The notes: generated by a model from the sequence alone, not told the origin. DNA of 28,173 bases from UBA4661 sp002405405 (GCA_036847245.1 DAIUAL010000014.1:1-28173), one strand, 5' to 3'; positions 6,862-14,782 are shown, counted from the stretch's first letter. Numbers and translations: made by a program.

Positions 6862-7398
6862 ATGTCTTTGTTATTTATGATACGCTTTACTCTTGCTGTT
6901 TTTCTTGTATGCTTTCTCACACAGTGTACAGGAAACACGCAAGCACAACCCGAAGAGTTTGTTGTACAATCAAGTTCTTTGCAAGGTTATACACAGTGGC
7001 TTCGCGCTACAGAGATATCCGGTACGGGTAATTTCCCGCTGTTGCTCGGTAGAGCGCATTACTCCTCTTCGCCATGGGTTACACGCCGTGTCTATGTTAA
7101 TACTCTTGCTCAACAAGGTCGTACCCAAGGAGAATTCTCCATTGGCAGTATTATCATAAAAACATTTCATGATAATACCGGTAAATGGCTTCTGGGTGAA
7201 GCGATGGTCAAACGTCAAGCACGCGGTGGAACATTCAATACCGATCATCAAGGCTGGGAGTGGCTTGAAATCAAAGAAAATGGTTCGATTGCTCTTGACT
7301 CCGCAGGACGTGAACAACGTGGTGCACAATTCTATGGCAATCAATGCAATGCTTGCCATGCTCAATATCGAACGAATGATTATGTCTTCACGTATTGA
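6862..7398 (+). CDS. Cytochrome P460-like haem protein, exported
   Basis: Protein of 178 residues with an N-terminal export signal (FTLAVFLVCFLTQCTGN). The cysteine might be a lipobox Cys, but Gln at -1 is atypical. The C-terminal haem c motif is CNACH (C162, C165, H166), followed by DYVFTY. Upstream are GEFSIGSIIIKTF, GEAMVKRQ and GWEWLEIKENGSI, which follow the cytochrome P460 pattern. Cytochrome P460 enzymes oxidise hydroxylamine or bind nitric oxide, but many Bacteroidota relatives have no assigned role. The reading frame is open from 6817 inside trxA; the ATG at 6862 places the signal peptide near the N terminus, and 6880 is also possible. Haem attachment would occur in the periplasm, where DsbD-dependent reduction of the CXXCH cysteines is useful. 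Confidence 0.75.
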   Translation: MSLLFMIRFTLAVFLVCFLTQCTGNTQAQPEEFVVQSSSLQGYTQWLRATEISGTGNFPLLLGRAHYSSSPWVTRRVYVNTLAQQGRTQGEFSIGSIIIKTFHDNTGKWLLGEAMVKRQARGGTFNTDHQGWEWLEIKENGSIALDSAGREQRGAQFYGNQCNACHAQYRTNDYVFTY

Positions 7399-7455
7399 TA
7401 CATGTATTATGGTTTCATAACACAAACCAATCGTTATATTACGATAAAGAGAATG

Positions 7456-7463
7456 TAGATTTG
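7456..7463 (+). promoter_or_regulatory. Possible -7 element TAGATTTG
   Basis: TAGATTTG matches the Bacteroidota -7 consensus TAnnTTTG. No good TTTG was found about 19 bp upstream. If used, transcription would begin near 7470, which would exclude an ATG at 7468 and favour the ATG at 7504 for the next gene. Confidence 0.25.
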
Positions 7464-7503
7464 CATCATGTATTGTTTCTCGTCCTATTATCCTGAGGTA
7501 GTT

Positions 7504-8268
7504 ATGTTTTCTTCTGTGGTTATTGGTTTTGTGCGTGTCGTACAGCACGATGGATGTTCCCCGATCTTTTTTCCCTTGCTTCTCCTTGTCTTGAGTGTAC
7601 TCCCCATGTTGGCTCAACAAGAGCAGGTGCAGCGCAAGACTCCACGCACAACGATAACTCCACGCGTTGCGACCTATTTGCAAGAATGCGAAATGCTCTT
7701 TCATGCTCTGCCGAACAATAGAATTGAAGAATTACAACGCATTGCAACGGCTATCGTATCTCATAGAAAACAATCCGGTATGACATCGCTCATCTTTATT
7801 TGCACACACAATTCGCGTCGAAGCCATCTCGCCCAAATTTGGGCGAAGGTTGCGGCAGACTACTATGGCGTTGATGGTGTAACAACCTACTCCGGCGGTA
7901 CTGAAGTGACTGCATTTCATCCGAATGCAATTATGGCACTACGCAATGCCGGTTTTGAGATTTCACGCGGAGACAGTTCCTCCAACCCCATATACAGCAT
8001 TCGTTATAGCAGTGTTACACCCGCACTGCAAGCATTTTCAAAAAAGTATCATGATGCGCATAATCCTTCTCAAGATTTTTTTGCTGTCATGACATGTTCT
8101 GATGCCGATAAGGCATGTCCTTTTGTTGTTGGCGCACTTGAGCGTTTTTCTCTCCCCTACGAAGACCCTAAAATCTATGATCGTACTCCGCAACAAGATG
8201 CACAATACGCCGAACGCTGCAAACAGATCGCTACCGAAATGCTCTACATTTTTTCTCGTGTTCGATAG
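7504..8268 (+). CDS. Arsenate reductase/LMW protein-tyrosine-phosphatase-like protein with signal peptide
   Basis: Protein of 254 residues. The catalytic P-loop is IFICTHNSRRSHLAQIWA (C100, the C-X5-R-S motif), the later pair is C198 and C205 in TCSDADKACP, and the general acid region is YEDPKIYD. These match the Bacteroidota branch of low-molecular-weight phosphatase/thioredoxin-type arsenate reductases. Its conserved N-terminal helix starts around residue 57, and before it lies a hydrophobic stretch (IFFPLLLLVLSVLPMLAQQ) that looks like a signal peptide. Family members are normally cytoplasmic, so export would be unusual. An in-frame ATG at 7606 could give a cytoplasmic form. ATG 7504 is chosen, with GAGGTAG just upstream; 7468 is a further in-frame option. 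Its neighbours are P460 and an exported peroxiredoxin-like protein. Confidence 0.8.
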   Translation: MFSSVVIGFVRVVQHDGCSPIFFPLLLLVLSVLPMLAQQEQVQRKTPRTTITPRVATYLQECEMLFHALPNNRIEELQRIATAIVSHRKQSGMTSLIFICTHNSRRSHLAQIWAKVAADYYGVDGVTTYSGGTEVTAFHPNAIMALRNAGFEISRGDSSSNPIYSIRYSSVTPALQAFSKKYHDAHNPSQDFFAVMTCSDADKACPFVVGALERFSLPYEDPKIYDRTPQQDAQYAERCKQIATEMLYIFSRVR

Positions 8269-8306
8269 TTCATTCTTGTCTTTTTCTCTTTTTTCAGGAA
8301 CACTCC

Positions 8307-8948
8307 ATGTCATCTCTTCGCAATTTCTTCTACGGAATTCCTTTCGTTGTGGTATGCGTTCTTCTAGCACATACATCACACTATGCTCAATCATCATCGG
8401 CTCTGCCAGCTAAAGCTGACCAAGTACGCCCTTTACTGATCGGCAGTGCATTACCGCAAGCCACTCTCACGACTATCGACAATCAATCGGTGAGCGTACA
8501 ATCGTTGCTTGCATCGAAACCAACGATTGTTATCGTTTATCGTGGTGGATGGTGGCCGTTTTGCAATATGCACCTCTCAGCAGTTGGTGAAGCGGAAACA
8601 GAACTCAGCAAACTTGGCTATAATATTCTTGCGATCAGCCCTGATGATCCCTCACGCTTGCAAGAGTCACGTACACAAAAAAAACTTGGCTATACACTCG
8701 TTTCCGATGCACGAGGCGAGTTTTCAAAACAAGCCGGCATTGCTTTTCAAGTACCTAAGAATTATGAGAAGTTGGTGAAAGAATCCTCCGGCGGTGTCAA
8801 TACGGATTTTTTACCTGTACCTTCGGTGTTTATCGTTGATACAAAAGGAGTCGTGCGCTTTAACTATATCAACCCAGACTTCAAACATCGTATCAGCAAA
8901 GAGATGTTGTTGAGTGTTGCACGTACTCTGCGCTCCGAAAAACTGTAA
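8307..8948 (+). CDS. Peroxiredoxin-like protein 3, exported, first CXXC Cys replaced by Trp
   Basis: Protein of 213 residues homologous to the proteins at 2478 and 5854, but with a signal peptide (IPFVVVCVLLAHTSHYAQ, cleavage near residue 28). The active-site segment reads YRGGWWPFCNMH: the first cysteine of GGWCPYC is Trp (codon TGG, residue 83) and only C86 remains. Other family features are intact: NILAISPDDPSRLQESR, LPVPSVFIVDTKG and FNYINPDFKHRIS. With a single cysteine it cannot form the usual intramolecular disulfide, so it may act as a 1-Cys enzyme, form a mixed disulfide with a partner or have lost catalysis. dsbD begins 43 bp downstream, a natural source of periplasmic reductant. 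The start is preceded by CAGGAA. Confidence 0.82.
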   Translation: MSSLRNFFYGIPFVVVCVLLAHTSHYAQSSSALPAKADQVRPLLIGSALPQATLTTIDNQSVSVQSLLASKPTIVIVYRGGWWPFCNMHLSAVGEAETELSKLGYNILAISPDDPSRLQESRTQKKLGYTLVSDARGEFSKQAGIAFQVPKNYEKLVKESSGGVNTDFLPVPSVFIVDTKGVVRFNYINPDFKHRISKEMLLSVARTLRSEKL

Positions 8949-8991
8949 CTTGGCATTGTCTTTCACTTGTTTCTCTCTTCTTCAGTCTGTT

Positions 8992-11007
8992 ATGCTTCGT
9001 TTTTCTTTTCTTCGCTCTGTATGCATCGCGTTTACCTTGTTGGTATGGAATATCCCCATAACAGCATATGCTCAATTCACTGCACAAAAGCGCGTTGCAG
9101 TCAGCATATCACCGACAAGTGTTTCCGCGAAACCCGGTGATTCCTTTACACTCACACTGACTGCTACACCGCAAACAGGTTGGTATTTCTATGGCTTGCA
9201 ACCAAGCAAAGATGCCGATGGTATTGGTCCGCAGCCTACAGAAATTACTGTTGGCGCAAGTGCACTCATTACAGCGAATGGCTCTGTCAAGGCAGCTAAA
9301 CCGAAGCAAAAATTCGACAAGGGATTTCAGATCAATGTGTCGTACTATGACAGCAAAACAACCTTTACGATTCCCGTACGTGTTAGTGCAACTGCCAAAC
9401 TCGGCATTTACACAGCGTATGCGGTATTTGCTTCGCAGTCGTGCGATTCAACACGCTGTTTGCCACCGGATGAAGATAGTTTGAAGTTCACCCTGACTAT
9501 TACCGATGCAAAGGGCAATGTACCGACATCATCCGATACGGCACAAACTCTACAAGCAAGCACACAAGTACCATCGGCAACGAATAGTACACCGATTGGA
9601 ACATCAGCGGCATCACCGTCAAAAGCAACTTCATCGCAGTCGCAATCGGAAATCGAGCGCAAACGCCAAGAAGGTGTGTGGTCATTTCTGCTTTTTGCAA
9701 TGGGCGCAGGTGCATCGGCATTGCTCACGCCCTGCGTCTTCCCGATGATACCGATTACTGTATCCTTTTTTGCAAAACGTTCCGAAAAAGTCAAAGGTAA
9801 AGCACTCCGTGATTCACTTGCGTATGCTCTTGGTATTATCGGAACATTCACGGCTCTTGGCTTCGCCTTAGCAGTTATTTTCGGCGCAACAGGCATTTCA
9901 GACTTCGCGGCAAATCCGTGGGTGAATATCATCATTGCGGGAATTTTTCTCGTCTTGGCACTCAATCTGTTTGGTGCTTTTGAAATTCCGCTCCCAACTG
10001 ATTTTATCAATCGTGTCAATGAAAAAAGCAACTCGGGTGATGGTCTGCTCAGTGTGATGCTCATGGGTTTGACCTTTTCGATTACGTCCTTTACATGTAC
10101 GGTGCCTTTCGTGGGTGCGGCTCTCGTGTCGGCGGCAGGCGGCGAATGGTTTCATCCGATCATTGGTATGCTTGGTTTTTCGAGTGTGTTTGCCTTGCCA
10201 TTTTTCTTGTTGGCACTTTTCCCATCAGCATTACAAAAATTACCCAAAGCCGGTGGTTGGATGAACAATGTGAAAGTTGTGATGGGCTTTCTCGAAATTG
10301 CGGCAGCACTCAAATTCGTCAGCAATAGCGATCTTGTCTGGAATTGGGGTATTCTCTCACGTGAACTCTTTCTCTCCGTATGGCTTGGTTGTGTAGTACT
10401 GATTGTGTTGTATGTTCTTGGTGTTTATCGCTTTCAGCATGATGCTCCGGTGCATGGCATCGGCACACCTCGTGCACTCATTGCAGTAGTGTTTTCGGCG
10501 GTATTATTTTATCTCATCGGCGGACTTTTTGGTAATGCACTTGGGGAGCTTGATGCTTTTCTCCCACCGAAGAATTACAATGAACTCATGCAATCGGGTG
10601 TCAGCAGTTCAACTGTACGCATCACCACAGGTAGCGGCACTGAATCAAAAAAAGAAGAGTGGATCACCGATTACCAAACAGCACTGTGGGAAGCACAGCG
10701 CACCAACAAAGCCGTCTTTATCGACTTTACAGGTTTTACGTGTACGAACTGTCGGTGGATGGAAGCCAATATGTTTCCGCAATCTGATATTCGTAATCTC
10801 ATGGATGGCATGGTGAAAGTCCAACTCTTCACCGACCGCCGTACCGAACCCTATCTCTCGAACAAGAAATTTCAGTTGGAGAAATTCGGTACGATCGAAT
10901 TGCCATTCTATGTTATTGTTAAGCCCGATGTCAGTGTTGGTGCAACCAAAGCATTCACCCGCGACAAACAGGAATTCATTGAGTTTTTGCGAAAAGGGAA
11001 AGTATAG
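8992..11007 (+). CDS. dsbD: Thiol:disulfide interchange protein DsbD
   Basis: Protein of 671 residues with all three DsbD parts. A signal peptide (to about A27) is followed by the periplasmic alpha domain with C151 and C156 in SQSCDSTRCLPP, then a Ser/Thr/Gln linker. The membrane domain has eight or so helices and carries C248 in LLTPCVFPMIP and C369 in SFTCTVPFVGAA. The C-terminal thioredoxin-like domain has FTGFTCTNCRWME (C584, C587). DsbD takes electrons from cytoplasmic thioredoxin and delivers them through the membrane to periplasmic thiol proteins. It sits 43 bp after the exported peroxiredoxin-like gene and 2.2 kb after trxA. The alpha-domain pair has four residues between cysteines instead of the five in E. 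coli. The ATG at 8992 starts at the signal peptide; earlier in-frame starts overlap the previous gene. Confidence 0.93.
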   Translation: MLRFSFLRSVCIAFTLLVWNIPITAYAQFTAQKRVAVSISPTSVSAKPGDSFTLTLTATPQTGWYFYGLQPSKDADGIGPQPTEITVGASALITANGSVKAAKPKQKFDKGFQINVSYYDSKTTFTIPVRVSATAKLGIYTAYAVFASQSCDSTRCLPPDEDSLKFTLTITDAKGNVPTSSDTAQTLQASTQVPSATNSTPIGTSAASPSKATSSQSQSEIERKRQEGVWSFLLFAMGAGASALLTPCVFPMIPITVSFFAKRSEKVKGKALRDSLAYALGIIGTFTALGFALAVIFGATGISDFAANPWVNIIIAGIFLVLALNLFGAFEIPLPTDFINRVNEKSNSGDGLLSVMLMGLTFSITSFTCTVPFVGAALVSAAGGEWFHPIIGMLGFSSVFALPFFLLALFPSALQKLPKAGGWMNNVKVVMGFLEIAAALKFVSNSDLVWNWGILSRELFLSVWLGCVVLIVLYVLGVYRFQHDAPVHGIGTPRALIAVVFSAVLFYLIGGLFGNALGELDAFLPPKNYNELMQSGVSSSTVRITTGSGTESKKEEWITDYQTALWEAQRTNKAVFIDFTGFTCTNCRWMEANMFPQSDIRNLMDGMVKVQLFTDRRTEPYLSNKKFQLEKFGTIELPFYVIVKPDVSVGATKAFTRDKQEFIEFLRKGKV

Positions 11008-11056
11008 AAAATCACTTGAAAACTCTTGAAAAATGTGGTTGTACTGAGGAATTGTC

Positions 11057-11130
11057 GCTTCGACAGGCGCTCAGCGAACGAGTTTATATTCTTCATCCTT
11101 TCACGAGTCGCTCGCTGAGCTTGTCGAAGC
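11057..11130. repeat. REP-like inverted repeat (CTTCGACA...CTCAGC type)
   Basis: Left arm GCTTCGACAGGCGCTCAGCGA (11057-11077) and right arm TCGCTGAGCTTGTCGAAGC (11112-11130) are inverted copies differing by one substitution and a GC insertion, around a 34-bp AT-rich centre. Sequences of the form CTTCGACAAGCTCAG are a familiar dispersed repeat in many Bacteroidota and other genomes. It lies between dsbD and a secreted protein gene and may act as a transcription barrier or a mobile REP element. Confidence 0.55.
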
Positions 11131-11260
11131 GTTGCTGAAATGGTGAGACTACTTTGGGAAAATCTCTAATACTTCACGCGCATTACTAAATCCACCACAG
11201 TAATGCTGTATCATCGGGAACAAATTGCGATATTTGTTAGTGCGACAACATGAGAGTAGG

Positions 11261-11287
11261 CATCATGCGGGCAGTTATAGCATGATG
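11261..11287 (+). promoter_or_regulatory. Inverted repeat in the leader of the T9SS cargo gene
   Basis: CATCATGC (11261-11268) and GCATGATG (11280-11287) form a perfect 8-bp inverted repeat with an 11-nt centre, about 60 bp before the start codon at 11349. It could be an operator or a leader hairpin. No second copy was seen. Confidence 0.3.
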
Positions 11288-11348
11288 AGTACGAAGTCGC
11301 ACAAGCATATTGAGCAATGTACCTATGATCTCTTTTGACAATTCCCCC

Positions 11349-14300
11349 ATGAAAGCATTTCGCATTTATTCTGTGTGCATCGTTGCGATGTGCATGGCGC
11401 TCTGTCATTCTCTTTTTGCACAACAACCACAACTGCGCTATATCCAACCGGACATTGGTGCACCCGGCATGTCAGTGTATGTAGAATTCATTGCCGATGT
11501 GAATGCACTCGGTACATTTGGTCCCGATGGGTTGTATGTCAATAATCGACCTGTAACATCAGGAACGATAACGGTACAAGTGCTGACTGACACCTCACAA
11601 ATCACTACCGGACCCATTGTTGTCAGTTGGAATGGACGATTACTGTCGACCTATCTTTTTATCAAATCAACTGCTCGTACGAGTGCATATCCAAGCGACC
11701 CTGCCCAATGGCAAACACTATCAAGCAGAACGGCTCTCTCAGTCGTTGTGAATGGCGTAGCAAGTGTTCCACAATTTTTTCACATCGTCAATCCTTTGCG
11801 GGTGGGTGATATTTCCAATCAAGCACAACGCACGGTATTTGGTCAGGCAACAAGCACAACACAAAGTATTGGCATACGTTCACCACGAGGTGCAATGCTG
11901 ATAGATACACTCTATTTGGGCGGACGTACCTACACGGTGAGTACTCTTGATCCTGATCCTGCCACAGCAGGCAACCAAGGATTTCTACCCTTTATCCTCA
12001 TGTCGCCGAGTATTATTCGTGGAGGTATTGGCGGAACAACAACCATCGATGCCAGCGCACTTGGCAAGCATGGCGGACCGGGTGGTGGTGGTGGTGGTGG
12101 AAATACGTACAATCGCACTATTGGTCTGGGTAATACGGGTAATACGGATCGCGCAACAGCCGGGGGCAATGGCTTTACAGGTGGAGGAGCGGGTTCGGTT
12201 AATCGCGGTGCCTCATTTAATGGTTCACAATTTTGGAAAGCAGCAGGCTCGGGTTCCGGCGAAACACGCGATAGTAGTTCTGTCTTCAGTAATCCTATCC
12301 TCGGCGGCGTATCGCTCAATGGTGTACCGGGTGGTACTGCCCCTGCATACGAAAATGGTGGTGGTGGCACAGGACACCCCTTTGGTATCTCCGGGAATGG
12401 TGCACCTGATCAAGGCACGGGTGTAGCAGGACGCTTCGGTGGTGGCAGTGGTCCACAGAACCAACATCCGGGTGGTGGCGGTGGTTATGCTACCAATGGT
12501 AATTCTCTTAACAGCAATGACAATGGTGGTAAAGCTCACGGTAACACCATGATTGTTCCTTTAGCCGGCGGCTCCGGTGGTGCAAGTGGCAACCCTGATG
12601 GTAACAACACGAGCAGTGGCTTTGGCGGTGGCGGTGGTGGTGCCATTCTACTGTACGCACCGATTATCGAACAAGTCTTTGTTAATGCCAATGGTGGTAC
12701 AAGTGATATTGCGAATAGTGGCATTAGCGATGAACCAAGAGGTGGTGGCGGTTCGGGTGGTGCGATTATCACCGCGACACGCATACAGAGCTTCTTTCCC
12801 GGCTCTTTGAGTGTCTTAGGAGGAAATCAAGGTACCGATACGACTGCTCGTGGCGGGCGTGGCTACCTTCGTTCTGATGGTGCGCAATTCTCTCCCGGCA
12901 CAGCAGGTAGTGGTCAAGTATTTGAAGGATTTTCTGCCGATACCACCAACTTTATTTATGGCGATGGTACTGACATCTATGATGGTGCAAGCAGTCGCAC
13001 CGACTCAGTCGATATTTACGAACGTTATGACAATGGCGGTCTATGGACAGGTCCAACGCGCATTGGGGTTGGTGCAAGTGGTAGTACATGGGTATATACA
13101 ATTCCTCGTTTTCCTTTTGTTGCACAAAAACAGATAGCTGTCGTCCGTGCTGTACCCAATGCCAGTGCTACATCAGCAACGAGTACGATTCCTACACACA
13201 TTCTTTCTGCCGCAGGAGCAAATCAACTGACACTGACACCACGTATTGATCGCATTGATCGTGTTGATCTTGGAGAAATTCGCTACACACCGTGTACGAA
13301 TTTGTCTAACCTTAGCACATCTGCCGTGATTCGTAATGCCAGTCCTTTGCTTCCTCTCACGATTACCATTCCGACCCAAACCGGTGCTACACTAGGCTTG
13401 CTCATTCGCAGTACAACAGTAACCATCGCTACCGGAGGCTCGACGCGAATTAACATTAGTTACACAATTCCACCATCAGGTCGGAATTCATCAGGTGTGG
13501 ATCGCTTTTCTGTCTTCCACAACGATATGCTTCAGCAAAACCCTTTAGAGCTTGCCGTACAGGCACGTTTTACACGCATTGCACCGAATGCCCTTTTCAA
13601 TAGCGCTGCGGCGGACTTTGTTATTTCCAACAATGGTTACACAACCGATATCAACATGGGTTCTGCGATGGGTGGACAAACGATTGTGCGTGATTTCCCG
13701 ACACACTTGGTCAATCTTTCCGATGCGGCAACAACGATGCGCGTGGATTTCATCAATGTGGGACGAGGTTTGGCAACAGCAACAACCAGCACGACTACTT
13801 TTCTCCCCAATCAACTTGTACCTTTCACGGTGCGGTGGGCAGTACCTGCAACCAATGCGTCCATAGTCTATGACACGATTCAAGTGCGCGTAACGGTCAT
13901 TGAAAATGGTGTTTCTTGCTCAACAACACTCACGATGAATCTTCGAGCTTCGCTGTCGAGATCAGCTCTTGCGGTTACCAGCACGGGCGGTCAGATTCTT
14001 CAGGCAACGAATTTTTCGGAACGTATACCGATTCGCGCACAAGTCAACAATATCGGTGCATCAAATTTTAGCGCACAATTACGTGGTGTTCTCACCTATA
14101 ATCCTGCGGTGTTCTACTTGCGGTCTGTTACATCAGCAATTACAGGTATTTCAGTGCAATGGCGTACAGAGTCGGTGCGGGGCGGCGACAACCCACTGCG
14201 CGCACTTATCTTTGATGCAACCTTTGCCAATGTTCCTGCTCTATCGGCACTCAGCGATATTGTGAATATGGAAGGCACGCCACTCTTAGGAAACACATCG

Positions 14301-14768
14301 GCAACAACACTTGCATGGATTACGAGCGCGACGGCATCAGTACAAGCAGGTATTACTTCCGGTGAATTTACGCGTTGGCTCGGTGGCACCAATACGACTG
14401 CTAATTTCATTGTACCGACACTCGACCAAGTGAGTAATGGTGACATTGCGTTGGATGTTTGCATTGAGGGTGGGCAACCACGCCTTGGCAGTAATGCGAA
14501 CACACTGTCAGCACGCTCTGCACCAAATCCTGCGAATGATGTCATTACCATTCGCATGACCACGCAAGAGCCGGGCGGCTATCTTTTTGACATTGCCAAT
14601 ATCTTTGGGGCTGTGGTGTATTCAGGCAGTGTAGTACTACAAGACACGAGCGAACACAGTATCAGCATCCCTGTCCACGATTGGTCAAGCGGTGCATATA
14701 TCCTTCGGGTGTATCCCGCAGGACGTGCTAGCGGAGCGGTATCCGTGCCGATCAATATTGTGCGATGA
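11349..14768 (+). CDS. Large secreted Gly-rich protein with T9SS C-terminal sorting domain
   Basis: Protein of 1139 residues. A signal peptide ends in LCHSLFAQ. Residues ~30-220 look like beta-rich, Ig/IPT-like sequence (QPDIGAPGMSVYVEF). Residues ~220-510 are extremely Gly-rich with Asn/Ser/Thr (GGPGGGGGGGNTYN, FGGGGGGAILLY), including a (GGT)n tract in the DNA. Residues ~580-1040 form further beta domains with ASH/choice-of-anchor character (ISYTIPPSGR). The last ~85 residues match a type A T9SS sorting domain: APNPANDVITIRM, FGAVVYSG, WSSGAYILRVY. Such domains send proteins across the outer membrane and are cleaved for cell-surface attachment or release. The role is probably a surface or matrix protein; no enzymatic motif was recognised. 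ATG 11349 begins directly at the signal peptide; in-frame ATGs upstream (11310, 11325) are not needed. Confidence 0.85.
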   Translation: MKAFRIYSVCIVAMCMALCHSLFAQQPQLRYIQPDIGAPGMSVYVEFIADVNALGTFGPDGLYVNNRPVTSGTITVQVLTDTSQITTGPIVVSWNGRLLSTYLFIKSTARTSAYPSDPAQWQTLSSRTALSVVVNGVASVPQFFHIVNPLRVGDISNQAQRTVFGQATSTTQSIGIRSPRGAMLIDTLYLGGRTYTVSTLDPDPATAGNQGFLPFILMSPSIIRGGIGGTTTIDASALGKHGGPGGGGGGGNTYNRTIGLGNTGNTDRATAGGNGFTGGGAGSVNRGASFNGSQFWKAAGSGSGETRDSSSVFSNPILGGVSLNGVPGGTAPAYENGGGGTGHPFGISGNGAPDQGTGVAGRFGGGSGPQNQHPGGGGGYATNGNSLNSNDNGGKAHGNTMIVPLAGGSGGASGNPDGNNTSSGFGGGGGGAILLYAPIIEQVFVNANGGTSDIANSGISDEPRGGGGSGGAIITATRIQSFFPGSLSVLGGNQGTDTTARGGRGYLRSDGAQFSPGTAGSGQVFEGFSADTTNFIYGDGTDIYDGASSRTDSVDIYERYDNGGLWTGPTRIGVGASGSTWVYTIPRFPFVAQKQIAVVRAVPNASATSATSTIPTHILSAAGANQLTLTPRIDRIDRVDLGEIRYTPCTNLSNLSTSAVIRNASPLLPLTITIPTQTGATLGLLIRSTTVTIATGGSTRINISYTIPPSGRNSSGVDRFSVFHNDMLQQNPLELAVQARFTRIAPNALFNSAAADFVISNNGYTTDINMGSAMGGQTIVRDFPTHLVNLSDAATTMRVDFINVGRGLATATTSTTTFLPNQLVPFTVRWAVPATNASIVYDTIQVRVTVIENGVSCSTTLTMNLRASLSRSALAVTSTGGQILQATNFSERIPIRAQVNNIGASNFSAQLRGVLTYNPAVFYLRSVTSAITGISVQWRTESVRGGDNPLRALIFDATFANVPALSALSDIVNMEGTPLLGNTSATTLAWITSATASVQAGITSGEFTRWLGGTNTTANFIVPTLDQVSNGDIALDVCIEGGQPRLGSNANTLSARSAPNPANDVITIRMTTQEPGGYLFDIANIFGAVVYSGSVVLQDTSEHSISIPVHDWSSGAYILRVYPAGRASGAVSVPINIVR
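12081..12100 (+). repeat. GGT trinucleotide repeat inside the Gly-rich region
   Basis: Six tandem GGT units plus GG encode a run of glycines in the secreted protein. Slippage would add or remove whole glycines without a frameshift. It is a simple repeat, possibly length-variable between strains. Confidence 0.6.
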
Positions 14769-14782
14769 TGTAAATATTTATT

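Larger units (their letters stand above)
11008..11348. other. Intergenic region of 341 bp
   Basis: No convincing gene. It contains the REP-like inverted repeat at 11057-11130 and a smaller inverted repeat at 11261-11287. No clear terminator for dsbD or consensus promoter for the next gene was recognised. Confidence 0.6.

Noticed and set aside
6970..7704. Long minus-strand open frame of 244 codons opposite the P460 and phosphatase-like genes
   Set aside because: Both plus-strand genes have clear family motifs (CNACH, CTHNSRRS); the antisense frame has none.
11215..11220. A further CGGGAA upstream of the T9SS cargo gene
   Set aside because: There is no partner 21 bp away on either side and no flanking ATTTTCTCT or TGAYAAG.
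11930..12784. Proline-rich open frames on the minus strand opposite the Gly-rich region
   Set aside because: They are the complement of GGT/GGC codons; the plus-strand gene with signal peptide and sorting domain explains the DNA.
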